The notes below the pieces were generated by a model that was not told the origin of the DNA, searched no databases, and saw nothing but the letters and a program-made list of their open reading frames with translations. 62,000 bases of DNA from Nemertoderma westbladi (Eukaryota; Xenacoelomorpha; Nemertodermatida; Nemertodermatidae), in assembly GCA_032718475.1 (NCBI GenBank), contig JAUCBJ010006470.1, positions 1-62,000 on the forward strand, given 5' to 3'. A program made the translations under genes and the position numbers. Positions 46,573-55,595 of the stretch are shown one piece after another; within the stretch, counting starts at the first letter, position 1; the number at the start of each line of letters is the position of its first letter.

Positions 46573-47407
46573 TACTATTATTATTTTTACTTCGTAAATG
46601 AAGGGTAATTAAAGTTGTTCCACCATTAAATAATAATAATTCTCCCTTTTCATTACGTATTTCAATATGTATCTGATTGATATAAGTTTTCGCTACTTTC
46701 TTATAATATATTTTCTTAAATTCTCTAGTAATATGACGCGATTGCTCCAATGTAATAGGTAGGGTTCTTAGTAAAGGAGCGGTTGTATTACCAATTATGC
46801 CATAAGTAACTATATCGCTATAAATAAACAGATTTTCTCTACCTCTGGTTAAATTGCAGGGAAAAGGACAAATCAAGTTTATGAACCCTCTACGTCTTTC
46901 ATGTTTTTGCTTGAGCGAAAGAATCCCTAGAGGCGATAATGAAATATCAAAATTTCTATACCATAAATCTAACTTTTCTCTGTTTTCATCCACGTTAACC
47001 AATCGATCCAAGCCTAATATTATCTTTAGGTCACCACTTATTTCGAATGAAAAGCGTGGCGGCAATCTTAGTATCACTTGATTTGAACACTTTAAATAAA
47101 TTAATTCTGGTAGGGAGGGGTGATCATTTTCTCTATTTATTCGATCCACTATAGCTTCTATGCTCCCATATAAACCCGGCATGAAATTTATTATAGTTGA
47201 CTGATGAATATCTCGATAAACAATAAATTGAGATTCTTCGACTAAATTATAGAAAGAACTAGAATACTGTATCTCACTCAGTCCCACTTCCATGTTTTCA
47301 CTCAGAATTAACGTATATGGTAAGTCATTTGTAAATTTGGCCAATGTATTCCCTGGAAACTTTTCAGTTGGCCCATTACAGAATAGGCTTATATAAGTAT
47401 CCATCAT
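46565..47407 (-). CDS. mCP: Minor capsid (penton-like) protein, paralogue 1
   Basis: 280 codons with the Polinton minor-capsid pattern: an N-terminal FPGNTLAKFTNDLPYTLIL, then MEVGLSEIQYSSSFYNL, a GLYGSIEAIVDRIN segment, and a C-terminal jelly-roll half (NLFIYSDIVTYGIIGNTTAPLLR, FNGGTTLITLHL). In Polintons this protein is predicted to form capsid vertices. It begins three bases after the integrase stop (47411) and overlaps paralogue 2. Intact. Confidence 0.78.
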   Translation of the reverse strand: MMDTYISLFCNGPTEKFPGNTLAKFTNDLPYTLILSENMEVGLSEIQYSSSFYNLVEESQFIVYRDIHQSTIINFMPGLYGSIEAIVDRINRENDHPSLPELIYLKCSNQVILRLPPRFSFEISGDLKIILGLDRLVNVDENREKLDLWYRNFDISLSPLGILSLKQKHERRRGFINLICPFPCNLTRGRENLFIYSDIVTYGIIGNTTAPLLRTLPITLEQSRHITREFKKIYYKKVAKTYINQIHIEIRNEKGELLLFNGGTTLITLHLRSKNNNSNV

Positions 47408-47410
47408 TAT

Positions 47411-48475
47411 CTATTTCCGTAGTTGAGACTGTTTTATCCAGGTTGCGCGCTTATAACCTTTAAATTTAACAAGATATTCCAGCTCGGCTCCTCTGTTTCT
47501 CGATTTTACTATGTTATCGATTGCTAATATGTTGCTCTTTTGCTGAACTCTCTGAATTTCTTCTGGGTAGAAGCTTCCCTCAATCTCACGGCCCACGGCG
47601 TCTTTTACATGATACATTGCGATCGGGAATCTATCCATTCTTATCCTCGCGATTGTGAAAATTTCCGTTGTCCAACCTTGAATATAACCTTTCTCAAATT
47701 TATTTTTAGAAATATTTAACCTCACACTGTCTCCTATTTTAAAGACTGGAGGGGAAACTTTAATTTTAGAGAGGTCTCCATATAGTTTTTTACGTACTTT
47801 ATCCTCATTTGTTTTATTTACATGTAACGGTGCCATACCAATTGAACGATGTTTCGATTTATTATAGGCAACTAGTATTTCCGGCAATATTTTAAGCCAT
47901 TTAAAATTTTTGCGTCGATTAAATATTTTGAACATTTTCGTTTTCAGAGTTCTATTAAATCTTTCGCAGATTGCAGCCTTAAATTGAGAGCGAGTTGTAT
48001 AGTACCTCACCTTTTTTAGTTTCAAATAATCCAAAACCAGCTTATTATCAAATTCCAAGCCTTGATCTGTACACAAATTTCTAGGTGTTTCATCATTAAA
48101 TATTGTTTCTAGAACACGCTTAATTTCTTTTCCCGTTTTTCGTTTCAGGGGTAAAGCCCATCCACGCTTACTAAAGCAGTTTATTGCGGTCAAAATATAT
48201 CCATAATCAGAATTTGTTTCCCGATGTTGTTGCATATCAATCAGATCCGCTTGAATTGTGTCGCTTATACCATAAAAATACATGCGACTCGTAGGAAAAT
48301 GTTTTCGCGCCGGTGCATGTAGAGTGTAATTAGATTCACCTTGCAACCATTTTTTGACTACAGCTGGCTTGATTTTTGTTGCAGTACTTAGTTTTTTTTG
48401 ACTTGAAAATCCCGCAACATTTGAAACGCTGTAGTAAATTTTGCGTAACTTGCGGTCCACAATCTTGCTCGTCAT
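47411..48475 (-). CDS. INT: Retroviral-type integrase with chromodomain
   Basis: 354 codons. The N-terminal VVKKWLQGESNYTLHAPARKHF is the conserved Polinton integrase start. The DDE triad is visible as Asp in QADLIDMQ, Asp in CTDQGLEFDN and Glu in AICERFNRTLK. The C-terminus LEYLVKFKGYKRATWIKQSQL is a chromodomain, which may tether integration to chromatin marks. Integration would give the 6-bp duplication seen. All key residues are kept. The neighbour upstream overlaps its first codons in another frame. Confidence 0.92.
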   Translation of the reverse strand: MTSKIVDRKLRKIYYSVSNVAGFSSQKKLSTATKIKPAVVKKWLQGESNYTLHAPARKHFPTSRMYFYGISDTIQADLIDMQQHRETNSDYGYILTAINCFSKRGWALPLKRKTGKEIKRVLETIFNDETPRNLCTDQGLEFDNKLVLDYLKLKKVRYYTTRSQFKAAICERFNRTLKTKMFKIFNRRKNFKWLKILPEILVAYNKSKHRSIGMAPLHVNKTNEDKVRKKLYGDLSKIKVSPPVFKIGDSVRLNISKNKFEKGYIQGWTTEIFTIARIRMDRFPIAMYHVKDAVGREIEGSFYPEEIQRVQQKSNILAIDNIVKSRNRGAELEYLVKFKGYKRATWIKQSQLRK

Positions 48476-48519
48476 AGCTATTACTAACTGTTCTAGAATT
48501 ACATAGACAATGAAGGTTA

Positions 48520-48725
48520 CAGGTTACCGTTAATCTTTTTATCCATGACATTATATATATCGTTTGTATGTATGTATGTATATCGTTTATTGTTTGCCTA
48601 TTTTGACTTTTTATGTCCGTTCTTTTTTTGGTTGTTTTTATTTTTTGGGAAAATGGAGTTGTTTTTGACTTTATTATATTATATTGTTCGGGTGTTACTA
48701 AATATAATTTTTTAAAAGACATCAC
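48520..48725 (-). CDS. Small Polinton ORF of unknown function
   Basis: Begins MSFKKLYLVTPEQYNIIKSK and continues as a basic low-complexity peptide; the frame stays open to 48336, but beyond ~48520 it overlaps the integrase and is probably not conserved. A (TATG)n microsatellite at 48565-48590 may have altered its end. Polintons often carry short proteins with a similar 'KKLYLV' start next to the integrase. No function known; the end coordinate is uncertain. Confidence 0.4.
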
Positions 48726-49063
48726 GTAAGCGCGGTAGCTACGGTTGTTGCGATTTCTGTGGCACCAAGCAACAGGGGCAATAAAAGTGGCAAAAATCCG
48801 CCAAATTGAGATAGTGTTTTACGTTGAAAGGTTAATGATTTTTTTGCTTTCAGTTTACGCATATTCTTTTTAAAGGGTGCTAATTTCTTTAAAATTCGAT
48901 TATTGATATGCAAATTGCCGAAAAGAGTATTTAGAGTCACATTAACAAGAAGGCGAATCAACTCGTTGCTTGCTTTATGTCGTATAAAAAATCCTCTTGC
49001 AACCGCGCTACTATTTCTCAGGAATGTTAATTCTTTCCTATGTTTTCGTATATTGAGATCCAT
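48722..49063 (-). CDS. Small Polinton protein, basic with hydrophobic C-terminus
   Basis: The start is placed at the ATG at 49063 (MDLNIRKHRKELTFLRNSS) rather than the upstream open region, because family members begin near here. It has a basic middle (RILKKLAPFKKNMRKLKAKK), then GGFLPLLLPLLLGATEIATTV, a likely membrane-active segment. Small proteins of this layout are recurrent in animal Polintons; the role may be in the virion core or membrane interaction, which is inference. Its stop overlaps the next ORF start by four bases. Confidence 0.65.
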   Translation of the reverse strand: MDLNIRKHRKELTFLRNSSAVARGFFIRHKASNELIRLLVNVTLNTLFGNLHINNRILKKLAPFKKNMRKLKAKKSLTFQRKTLSQFGGFLPLLLPLLLGATEIATTVATALT

Positions 49064-49175
49064 AACTGCTCTAGAATACGCATAACAAGAAGAATTTTTT
49101 TGGTATAGTATAACAAATAAAGATAAACTATTATAAAATAGCAGACAATTGGCAACAATAACATTTTTACGAATA

Positions 49176-49802
49176 TTACAAAGGCTGATAAACACAGTGT
49201 TCCATCGTGAATAGATTAGCCCTTATCCGCAGATTTTCTGGAGTCTGTTGATGAAAGTCGATTAAAAGCGGATTGAATGCTTGCTGTGTAACGTCGTGGT
49301 AAGCGCTAATTAAAAATTTTGGATTATTTGGGTTCATCTGATAGGCTAAGGTTCTGATCTGCGTTAAATCACGCGGATTCTTAAATAGTAAAAAATAGGT
49401 GGAGTTAATAGATCGAGTACGTGCTTCCCCTCCTTTCTGAAATAGGTTTTGCGTTAAAAAAATAACAAAAGAATGCGAATGGCGCGCGACTTTGGTAAAT
49501 AAAATTGTTGTTTGCTTTGAATTCTCTAGCTCAGACATTAAATCATCGAATATAATCACACTCTGTCTTTTTACATTTTGATTAAAGTGTTCCGGAATTT
49601 CATTTAAGGTAGTAATATTGACACCTTTCACAATCGGTTTAGTTTGCCCATATATCCAAATAATCTCTGATGGTTGCGCGTCAAAAATTTGCTTGCTATT
49701 ACGTAATATTTGCTCCAAATATGTAGTTTTACCACTGCCAGAAGGGCCAGCCATTAACATTGTGGCACCAAACCTAAACCGCACATCTATAGGCCCATTC
49801 AT
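49176..49802 (-). CDS. ATP: FtsK/A32-like DNA-packaging ATPase
   Basis: About 208 codons from the ATG at 49802 (MNGPIDVRFRFGATMLMAGP), chosen since family members start shortly before the P-loop. Walker A AGPSGSGKTT, Walker B SVIIFDDLM, and a following VIFLTQNLFQKG sensor segment. Such ATPases of the HerA/FtsK group pump DNA into capsids in PRD1-adenovirus-lineage viruses. Intact. An in-frame upstream start at 49850 exists but adds atypical residues. Upstream is the B-box array region. Confidence 0.88.
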   Translation of the reverse strand: MNGPIDVRFRFGATMLMAGPSGSGKTTYLEQILRNSKQIFDAQPSEIIWIYGQTKPIVKGVNITTLNEIPEHFNQNVKRQSVIIFDDLMSELENSKQTTILFTKVARHSHSFVIFLTQNLFQKGGEARTRSINSTYFLLFKNPRDLTQIRTLAYQMNPNNPKFLISAYHDVTQQAFNPLLIDFHQQTPENLRIRANLFTMEHCVYQPL

Positions 49803-49859
49803 TATTATACTGTAGTTCGATCCAATAAGGACTGACTTGAAGATTAACATTTATTTAGT

Positions 49860-50040
49860 AAGAATAAGAAAAATTAACAGCTCGTATATTGTAATTTATT
49901 GCTCATGTAATGCAATATAACTCGAATATTTCTGTTTTTATATTATAAATAATAATTGTAACATAAATTTATAATTTAACATCAATATAATATGAAAATT
50001 CACTTTAACATAGAGTAACTAAACTAAACACAAAATAGGA
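49860..50040. other. AT-rich spacer upstream of the ATPase gene
   Basis: Likely holds the ATPase promoter and the boundary of the tandem array; no discrete motif was identified. Confidence 0.4.
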
Positions 50041-50965
50041 TAAACAGATGGTCACGGTTTCAATCCCTATCCGCGACCAATATAAAACCAACACAAAATA
50101 AGTTAAACATAGAATAACTAGACTACCTAAACTAAACACAAAATAGGAAAAACAGAAGGTCACGGGCTCAATCCCTACTCGTATCCCGTTTTATGGAAAA
50201 TAAACAGGAGGTCATAGGTTCAATCCCTACCCGCGACCATTATAAATCCAACACAAAATAAGTTAAACCAGGATTCGAATCCTAATCATGAAAATATAAA
50301 AAGTAAACATAGAATAACTAGAGTAACTAAACTAAACATAAAATAGGAAAAACATATGCTCACAGGTTCGATCCCTATTCAAGTCCCGTTTTATGGAAAA
50401 TAAACAGAAGGTCGCGGGTTCAATCCCTACTCGCGACCAATATAAAACCAACACAAAATAAGTTAAACCAGGGTTCGAATCCTAATCATGAAAATATAAA
50501 AAGTAAACATAGAATAACTAGAGTAACTAAACTAAACACAAAATAGGAAAAACAGAAGGTCACGGGCTCAATCCCTACTCGTATCCCGTTTTATGGAAAA
50601 TAAACAGGAGGTCATAGGTTCAATCCCTACTCGCGACCATTATAAAACCAACACAAAATAAGTTAAACCAGGGTTCGAATCCTAGACATGAAAATATAAA
50701 AAGTAAACATAGAATAACTAGACTAAACTAAACATAAATTAGGAAAACATATGGTCACGGGCTCAATCCACTACTCGTATCCCGTTTTATGGAAAATAAA
50801 CAGGAGGTCATACAGTAGGTTCAATCCCTACTCGCGACCATTATAAATCCAACACAAAATAAGTTAAACCAGGGTTCGAGTCCTACTAATGCAATTATAA
50901 AAAGTAGGTAACACGGATGGTCACGGATTCAAACCCTACTCACGGAAAAATAAAAACCAACACAA
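50041..50965. repeat. 200-bp tandem array with tRNA T-arm/B-box-like modules
   Basis: The unit start AAACATAGAATAACTAGA recurs at 50106, 50306, 50506 and 50706, an exact 200-bp period (about 4.5 units). Each full unit has three T-arm-like motifs: GGTCACGGGCTCAATCCCT followed within ~12 nt by TTTT, GGTCATAGGTTCAATCCC closing with CGCGACC, and CAGGGTTCGAATCCT. The last contains GGTTCGAATCC, an exact match to the Pol III B-box consensus. Fourteen motifs are visible, near 50050, 50159, 50210, 50269, 50363, 50410, 50470, 50559, 50610, 50670, 50752, 50806, 50870 and 50919. No A box and no complete cloverleaf. Non-coding in all frames. Confidence 0.9.
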
Positions 50966-51009
50966 AATAAATAATATAGTAAACTTTCATGTATACCATA
51001 GTAAATAAA

Positions 51010-51516
51010 CTAATTTAATAATAAAGTTTGTAAAATAGATAATGATTCGGGGAATTCACCGGCTGGACACATGGAAACGATTTTATTACTATGAAATACA
51101 CTGAAATATGCACGTCCTATATATATTCTAATCGCGCAAAATAATTCGGGGGTATAGCTAATAAATATTGCTTTATTATTAATTGTATGATGTCCACATT
51201 TTTTCATTAATAATTTAAAATTAACACTTGGAAAAATAATAGTTCGTGTTTCGGTATTAAGTTTCAAATTTTGTAATTGCATCCCGATAGTTTGTTTTAA
51301 ATAAAGCAATTCACTAGCTAAATTATTGCACAGGCCTACAATTGTTACTGCGCCGCTGGGAAATAGCATTATAGTTGAATCGTCACCTTTGTAGATAAAC
51401 ATGTTTGGTTTTAAGCAACTTTGACCTGTAATTTGCTGTGAAATTTTATCTAGTTCAAATTTGGCAATGTTTTTTCCGGTAAACTGTTTATTGGTTATTT
51501 CTATTTTGTAGCTCAA
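51010..51516 (-). CDS. TBP-like protein
   Basis: 168 codons, close to the ~180 of a TBP core. Two halves show the TBP repeat pattern. The first has STIMLFPSGAVTIVGLCNNLASELLYL (47-73), like the 'ALIFxSGKMVxTGAKSExxA' strand-turn-strand-helix. The second has FISYTPELFCAIRIYIGRAYFSVFHSNKIVSM (118-149), like the 'SYEPELFPGLIYR...LLIFxSGKVVLTG' element of TBP. TBP bends promoter DNA and nucleates Pol I, II and III initiation. Key phenylalanine positions are partly changed, so DNA binding is uncertain. It lies 23 bp downstream of the polymerase stop and 45 bp upstream of the B-box array. The frame is intact while its neighbour POLB is not. The TBP fold is inference from visible motifs. Confidence 0.6.
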   Translation of the reverse strand: MSYKIEITNKQFTGKNIAKFELDKISQQITGQSCLKPNMFIYKGDDSTIMLFPSGAVTIVGLCNNLASELLYLKQTIGMQLQNLKLNTETRTIIFPSVNFKLLMKKCGHHTINNKAIFISYTPELFCAIRIYIGRAYFSVFHSNKIVSMCPAGEFPESLSILQTLLLN

Positions 51517-51539
51517 TTTCTTATTCTAGAAAAATTAAA

Positions 51540-54500
51540 TTAAATTCTAGTAGGGGGGATTACTACTCGTTTCGCCGGTCTAACAAGCTTAGTGCTATAG
51601 TGTCCGTATGGTTTGCTGCTATATTTACTACTCCAATATGATTTCGTATCCCAGAGCGTTAGTGCCTTCTTATAGACATGACCAGTAAAAATTTGATGCT
51701 TTCTAGAAGTGAAGGTAGAGTTATAGCGGAAGAGCATTGCCTCGTTTTCAAAACAGTCTGCATAATCCTCGTGTGTTAGTTGCTTAGCGACAACCGATCT
51801 AGATACACCTTTGGCGGTTTTCTTGATTGGGGCATCATAGGATTGAAAACTGTAGACCTTTGGTTTAAGGAAAACCCACTGTTTATACTGCAAACCGCAG
51901 CTCTCATCTTTTACGAAGCCGAGAGCCGCTTTGTGTTTAATGGTATAGAGTGGATGTGATGTACTGTAGTTGGAAGTATCTAGGAAACCACCCTCAAACA
52001 TTGCCCGTAGAAAGGTTAGCTGTGGTGCATTAGTTACGCTTAGCATTAGAGAATCCGTGTCACCGGCTAGACAGCGAATCTGACAATCCAGTTTTTGTTC
52101 TAGAGGCTTCAGTTTGTTGTAAAATAGGTCGTACATCTGTAGCTTAGATAGATCTAGTATAGTGCAACCGATGAACACGCCCTGATTTAGGCAAACAGCC
52201 TCTTTAGTGAAAGTATGACCACTCAAGTTGGGGGTAAAGACAACAAACGATTCGTGATTGGGCTTGGCTAAGAGCAAATCGCATTATTCGTCGCTATTGC
52301 ATAACCTGAAAGAAACGCGGTCTCTAACCTTTTGGAGGCATTTCCCATACAAGGCATTGTTCATCAACTTATAAAATAGGACCTCGAATGGGTTATTTGC
52401 CGACTGTCTTTTATTGGTATTAAAACTAATGTAGTCCTTGAAAATATATTTTTGTGAGAAAGAGTAGACCCTATGTACTTGTGTAAGTTTAAGACCGAGC
52501 TTCAAATAGAGTTGAAGTAGCTTAATATGGATACCGTATTCAACCTTATTAAACTGATGTAGTAGTAGCTTAGTACAGGTATCGTTGTATGGTCTACAGG
52601 TAGCCGTATCGGTGAGATTGTAATGCTCCCAAAGATCTTCCATGTATTCGCTAAGAAAGGATTTAGGGACTGACATCTTCTCCGCTCCTAGAGGCAGATC
52701 GGCGGTCAAATCATGAATTTCTTTCGGGTAATGTAGATCAACTATGCAATAATAACCAGTATCCCCACTCGCGTCTACTGTAGCTAGGTCTATGGGGGTA
52801 GTTACGAGTTTAATATTAGCGTAGGGAAGTTTCTGGCTCAGGGCGCAGCCGTAAAGGTTATTCGCATCGATGGGAATTAGATATTTCTCGGGGAGACTGG
52901 AGTCGTAGTCGGGTTTATCGGGGATATTTGCGTCTACGGAATGTGTATTCAAGAAAACTACACCACCCCTAATATTTGTTTCAAAGTCCGAGTAGATGGA
53001 AGCGTCTGATAGTAATTGAATTTCTGATTGCGTGAATTTCAGCGCTGCGTCGTAAGTTAATCCAGGGGCAGTGAAGTACATTACGGGCTCGAGTCCATAA
53101 TTAGTAAGACAGAGGGATCGGAACTGCTCGAAAGTATCAGCCAATAGGGTAACATCTAGAACCAAATAGCCAATCATATAGTCAAAGATTGTTGTGCAGT
53201 TTAATTCATCCCAAGTAGTAAGCGCGCGCTGATAGTTGTCTGCGCTACATTGTTCCAATTTGAGATCATTATAGAAGCTTTCTAATGGGGGGAGTGTAGT
53301 TTCGTGTAGGTTTGAAATATTTTGAATGTAGGAATATGGGAATACACCCTTGTTTTTTATTGTGTTATCGCTAATGTTGGGATAGAGTTGGGTCATTTGA
53401 GCTAGTGTATGGGGTATGGCTGTTGCTAGGTTACTGTTATTTTTAGTGACATAGCTACTAAGATTATCTAGGCTGGCAGTCATAAACTGATAGGAATCTA
53501 GAAAATTAATGGAGATACTTTCTTTAGCGTTGGCTGTTGGTGTACTCGGATCGATTGGAAAGCTAACTTTAAGGTGAATATAAGTTTCAGTGTTTTTTGG
53601 TATTACAGTCATTTTCCAGTGTGTTCTAGAACTATCGGTCATTCCTTCTTTTAGCAGTAAATGCATATCGAATTTCCTCAAGTTATGAAATATAATATAA
53701 AAATTATTCCGTTTTAGGGAAAGTTTCCTGTTGCAGCTGACGCAGGCAGCCCCTCGATACTCCCCACTATAATGATCATGATCGCGGACTTTGGTGCTGA
53801 GATTGTCATTGAGGTTTAAATTATGAGAATCGGGGGTTAAATTACAGTTGCAGACGTAGCATTGTGTAGCGTTATTAAAGTCAGTTTGTTGGCTAGTAGT
53901 GAGTTGCATGGGGGCGTGCGTGTTTGTACTAGAAATGGACCAATCGTATAACTCCCTACAATGACTTTCCATAGCGGTTAGAAAGTCGCGCATTACGTGG
54001 TTACTGCCATCGTCACGGAAAATTTGAACATCTGTTTTAGGAGGGTTAATTAATTTCTGATTTGGTACTGTATAAAAGGCTGCCGCGCTAGCTATATGTT
54101 TCTGTGGGAGTTTAATATTGTTTGTAGGTTCTAGAATAGTTTCAATGTCGGCGTATATACAGAAAGGTGGGGATAGAGTCTTATCGTATCTGTCAAATTT
54201 AACCAAGAGATTTTCGGGCATATACTCGAGTTGGCGTTTACCCGTATAGCAACGCTCTCGATGTTCTCCCAATGATTTGTCAGTGTAAAAGGCTCTGAGA
54301 CAGCGTTCGCAGTGAGTCTTGTTACCTTTAGAAGTAGCTTTTGTATTTATTAGTCTATCTATGTTAGTAATAGCTACGTAGTGGGCGGGGTTTTTGTTTG
54401 TGGCTTCGATAAATAATAAGTTTAGTACAGTTTTACCGGAACAGTGCGCGCTATCAGGCTGACTTAGAATGGAGAGTTCTTCCGTATTACTCCAATAAAG

Positions 54501-55595
54501 AAGGTTTATGCAGTATATAGGGTTGGCTTTCAGAAACTGGGGAATACCAGTTACTCTGTCCACCGGAAAACTTAAATTCGAAAAATCAAACATGTTTAGG
54601 AAAGGAGTAAACGTTGAAATTCTACTAATATTATTTTGTTTTCTATCAATTTTCTTATAGTTTGCGGCGACCAATACTGCGTATTTAAAGCATTCCCCCA
54701 GCGGGCAGTCTACGCTTACGGTACATTGTTTATTTAATAATAATTTAGAATTATTGAAGCCTTGACCCTTTAAATAGGGGTTGCGTTGGGACCGCGCAAT
54801 CTCAATAGTTATTCGCTCGATAGCTATTATGCGCCAGCCCGAGCCGAGACAGAGAAACATGCTTAACAGTTGATCGATACGATTGACGGCGCTAGAAAAC
54901 CAGTTATTAAAGTCGCTATTATTCAGAATTTGATTATTGTTACCGCTAGATTTAAAACAGAATGATTCAATTTGAAATCCCTCGCTCGTTTCACGCTCCA
55001 TTACGATGTTGATTGTAAGCCAGACTCTTAAAAAAGTTCCCAAAGCACTTTGTAGATGGCTACTAACGTGTTCTTGAATGTGTGGAAAATTTTCGTTTAA
55101 TGTTAATTCAGCGTCGAGTCTTGTTTCTGCGAGGTCGTTGTTATAGGTAAACAGTCGTCCGTGTGCGCTTCCGTTAGAGGGTGGTTGAAATGGATTGTTT
55201 GGGGAAATAGAATCTCGCGAAGTTGAAGGTTCATTATTGGAGCCGCCGCCGCCGACTTGTTCTGGAGTAGAGTTGATGGGGGAAGAGTGGGAGGTAGTCG
55301 GAGTTTTGCGTTTCCACGAAAAAAGTCGAGTGTAGCATTCATGCTCAGTAAAGGATGATAGGGTGAGCGAATCCCCGCAGCGGCAACCGGTTGGCTCGTT
55401 TACGTAACTAAATCCTGTTCCCCCCTGAGGACACGAAACAAGATGGCCAACCAGCGTCTTCTTTGCCGAGGACCAAGTCGGGCAACAGTCGCATCTGTAT
55501 TGCACGAAATGAGTTTTAATATGGGATTTTAGATGATCACTCCGCATCTCTTTGTTGCAGATGGGGCAGCTAACTTTATTGCTAGACATAGGCAT
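51540..55595 (-). pseudogene. POLB: Protein-primed DNA polymerase B with one in-frame stop
   Basis: About 1350 codons in a single frame, interrupted only by TAA at 52284-52286. N-terminal zinc fingers (CPICNKEMRSDHLKSHIKTH; CERCLRAFYTDKSLGEHRERC) precede the exonuclease: ExoI YADIETIL, an endonuclease-VII-like VRDHDHYSGEYRGAACVSC, ExoII FHNLRKFDMHL. Polymerase motifs: A IPIDANNLYG, B KLMNNALYGK (before the stop), C AGDTDSL (after the stop). The product would replicate element DNA from a terminal protein. The stop lies between motifs B and C, so a truncated product lacks the catalytic motif C Asp. The frame before and after is otherwise clean, so the stop is recent, or is read through. The start ATG is at 55595 or two codons on. 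Confidence 0.92.
52284..52286 (-). other. In-frame TAA in POLB
   Basis: Context NSDE-stop-CDLLLAKP. The two open reading frames on either side are in the same phase and together cover the family length, so one nonsense codon accounts for the break. Confidence 0.9.

Noticed and set aside
50041-50965. CRISPR array or a tRNA gene cluster
   Set aside because: The whole 200-bp unit is repeated rather than short repeats with unique spacers, the DNA is eukaryotic, and no A box or acceptor/anticodon arms can be paired, so neither CRISPR nor true tRNA genes fit.
55103-55342. 79-codon ORF overlapping the POLB N-terminal region
   Set aside because: A shadow frame of the polymerase gene in a Ser/Pro-rich linker.
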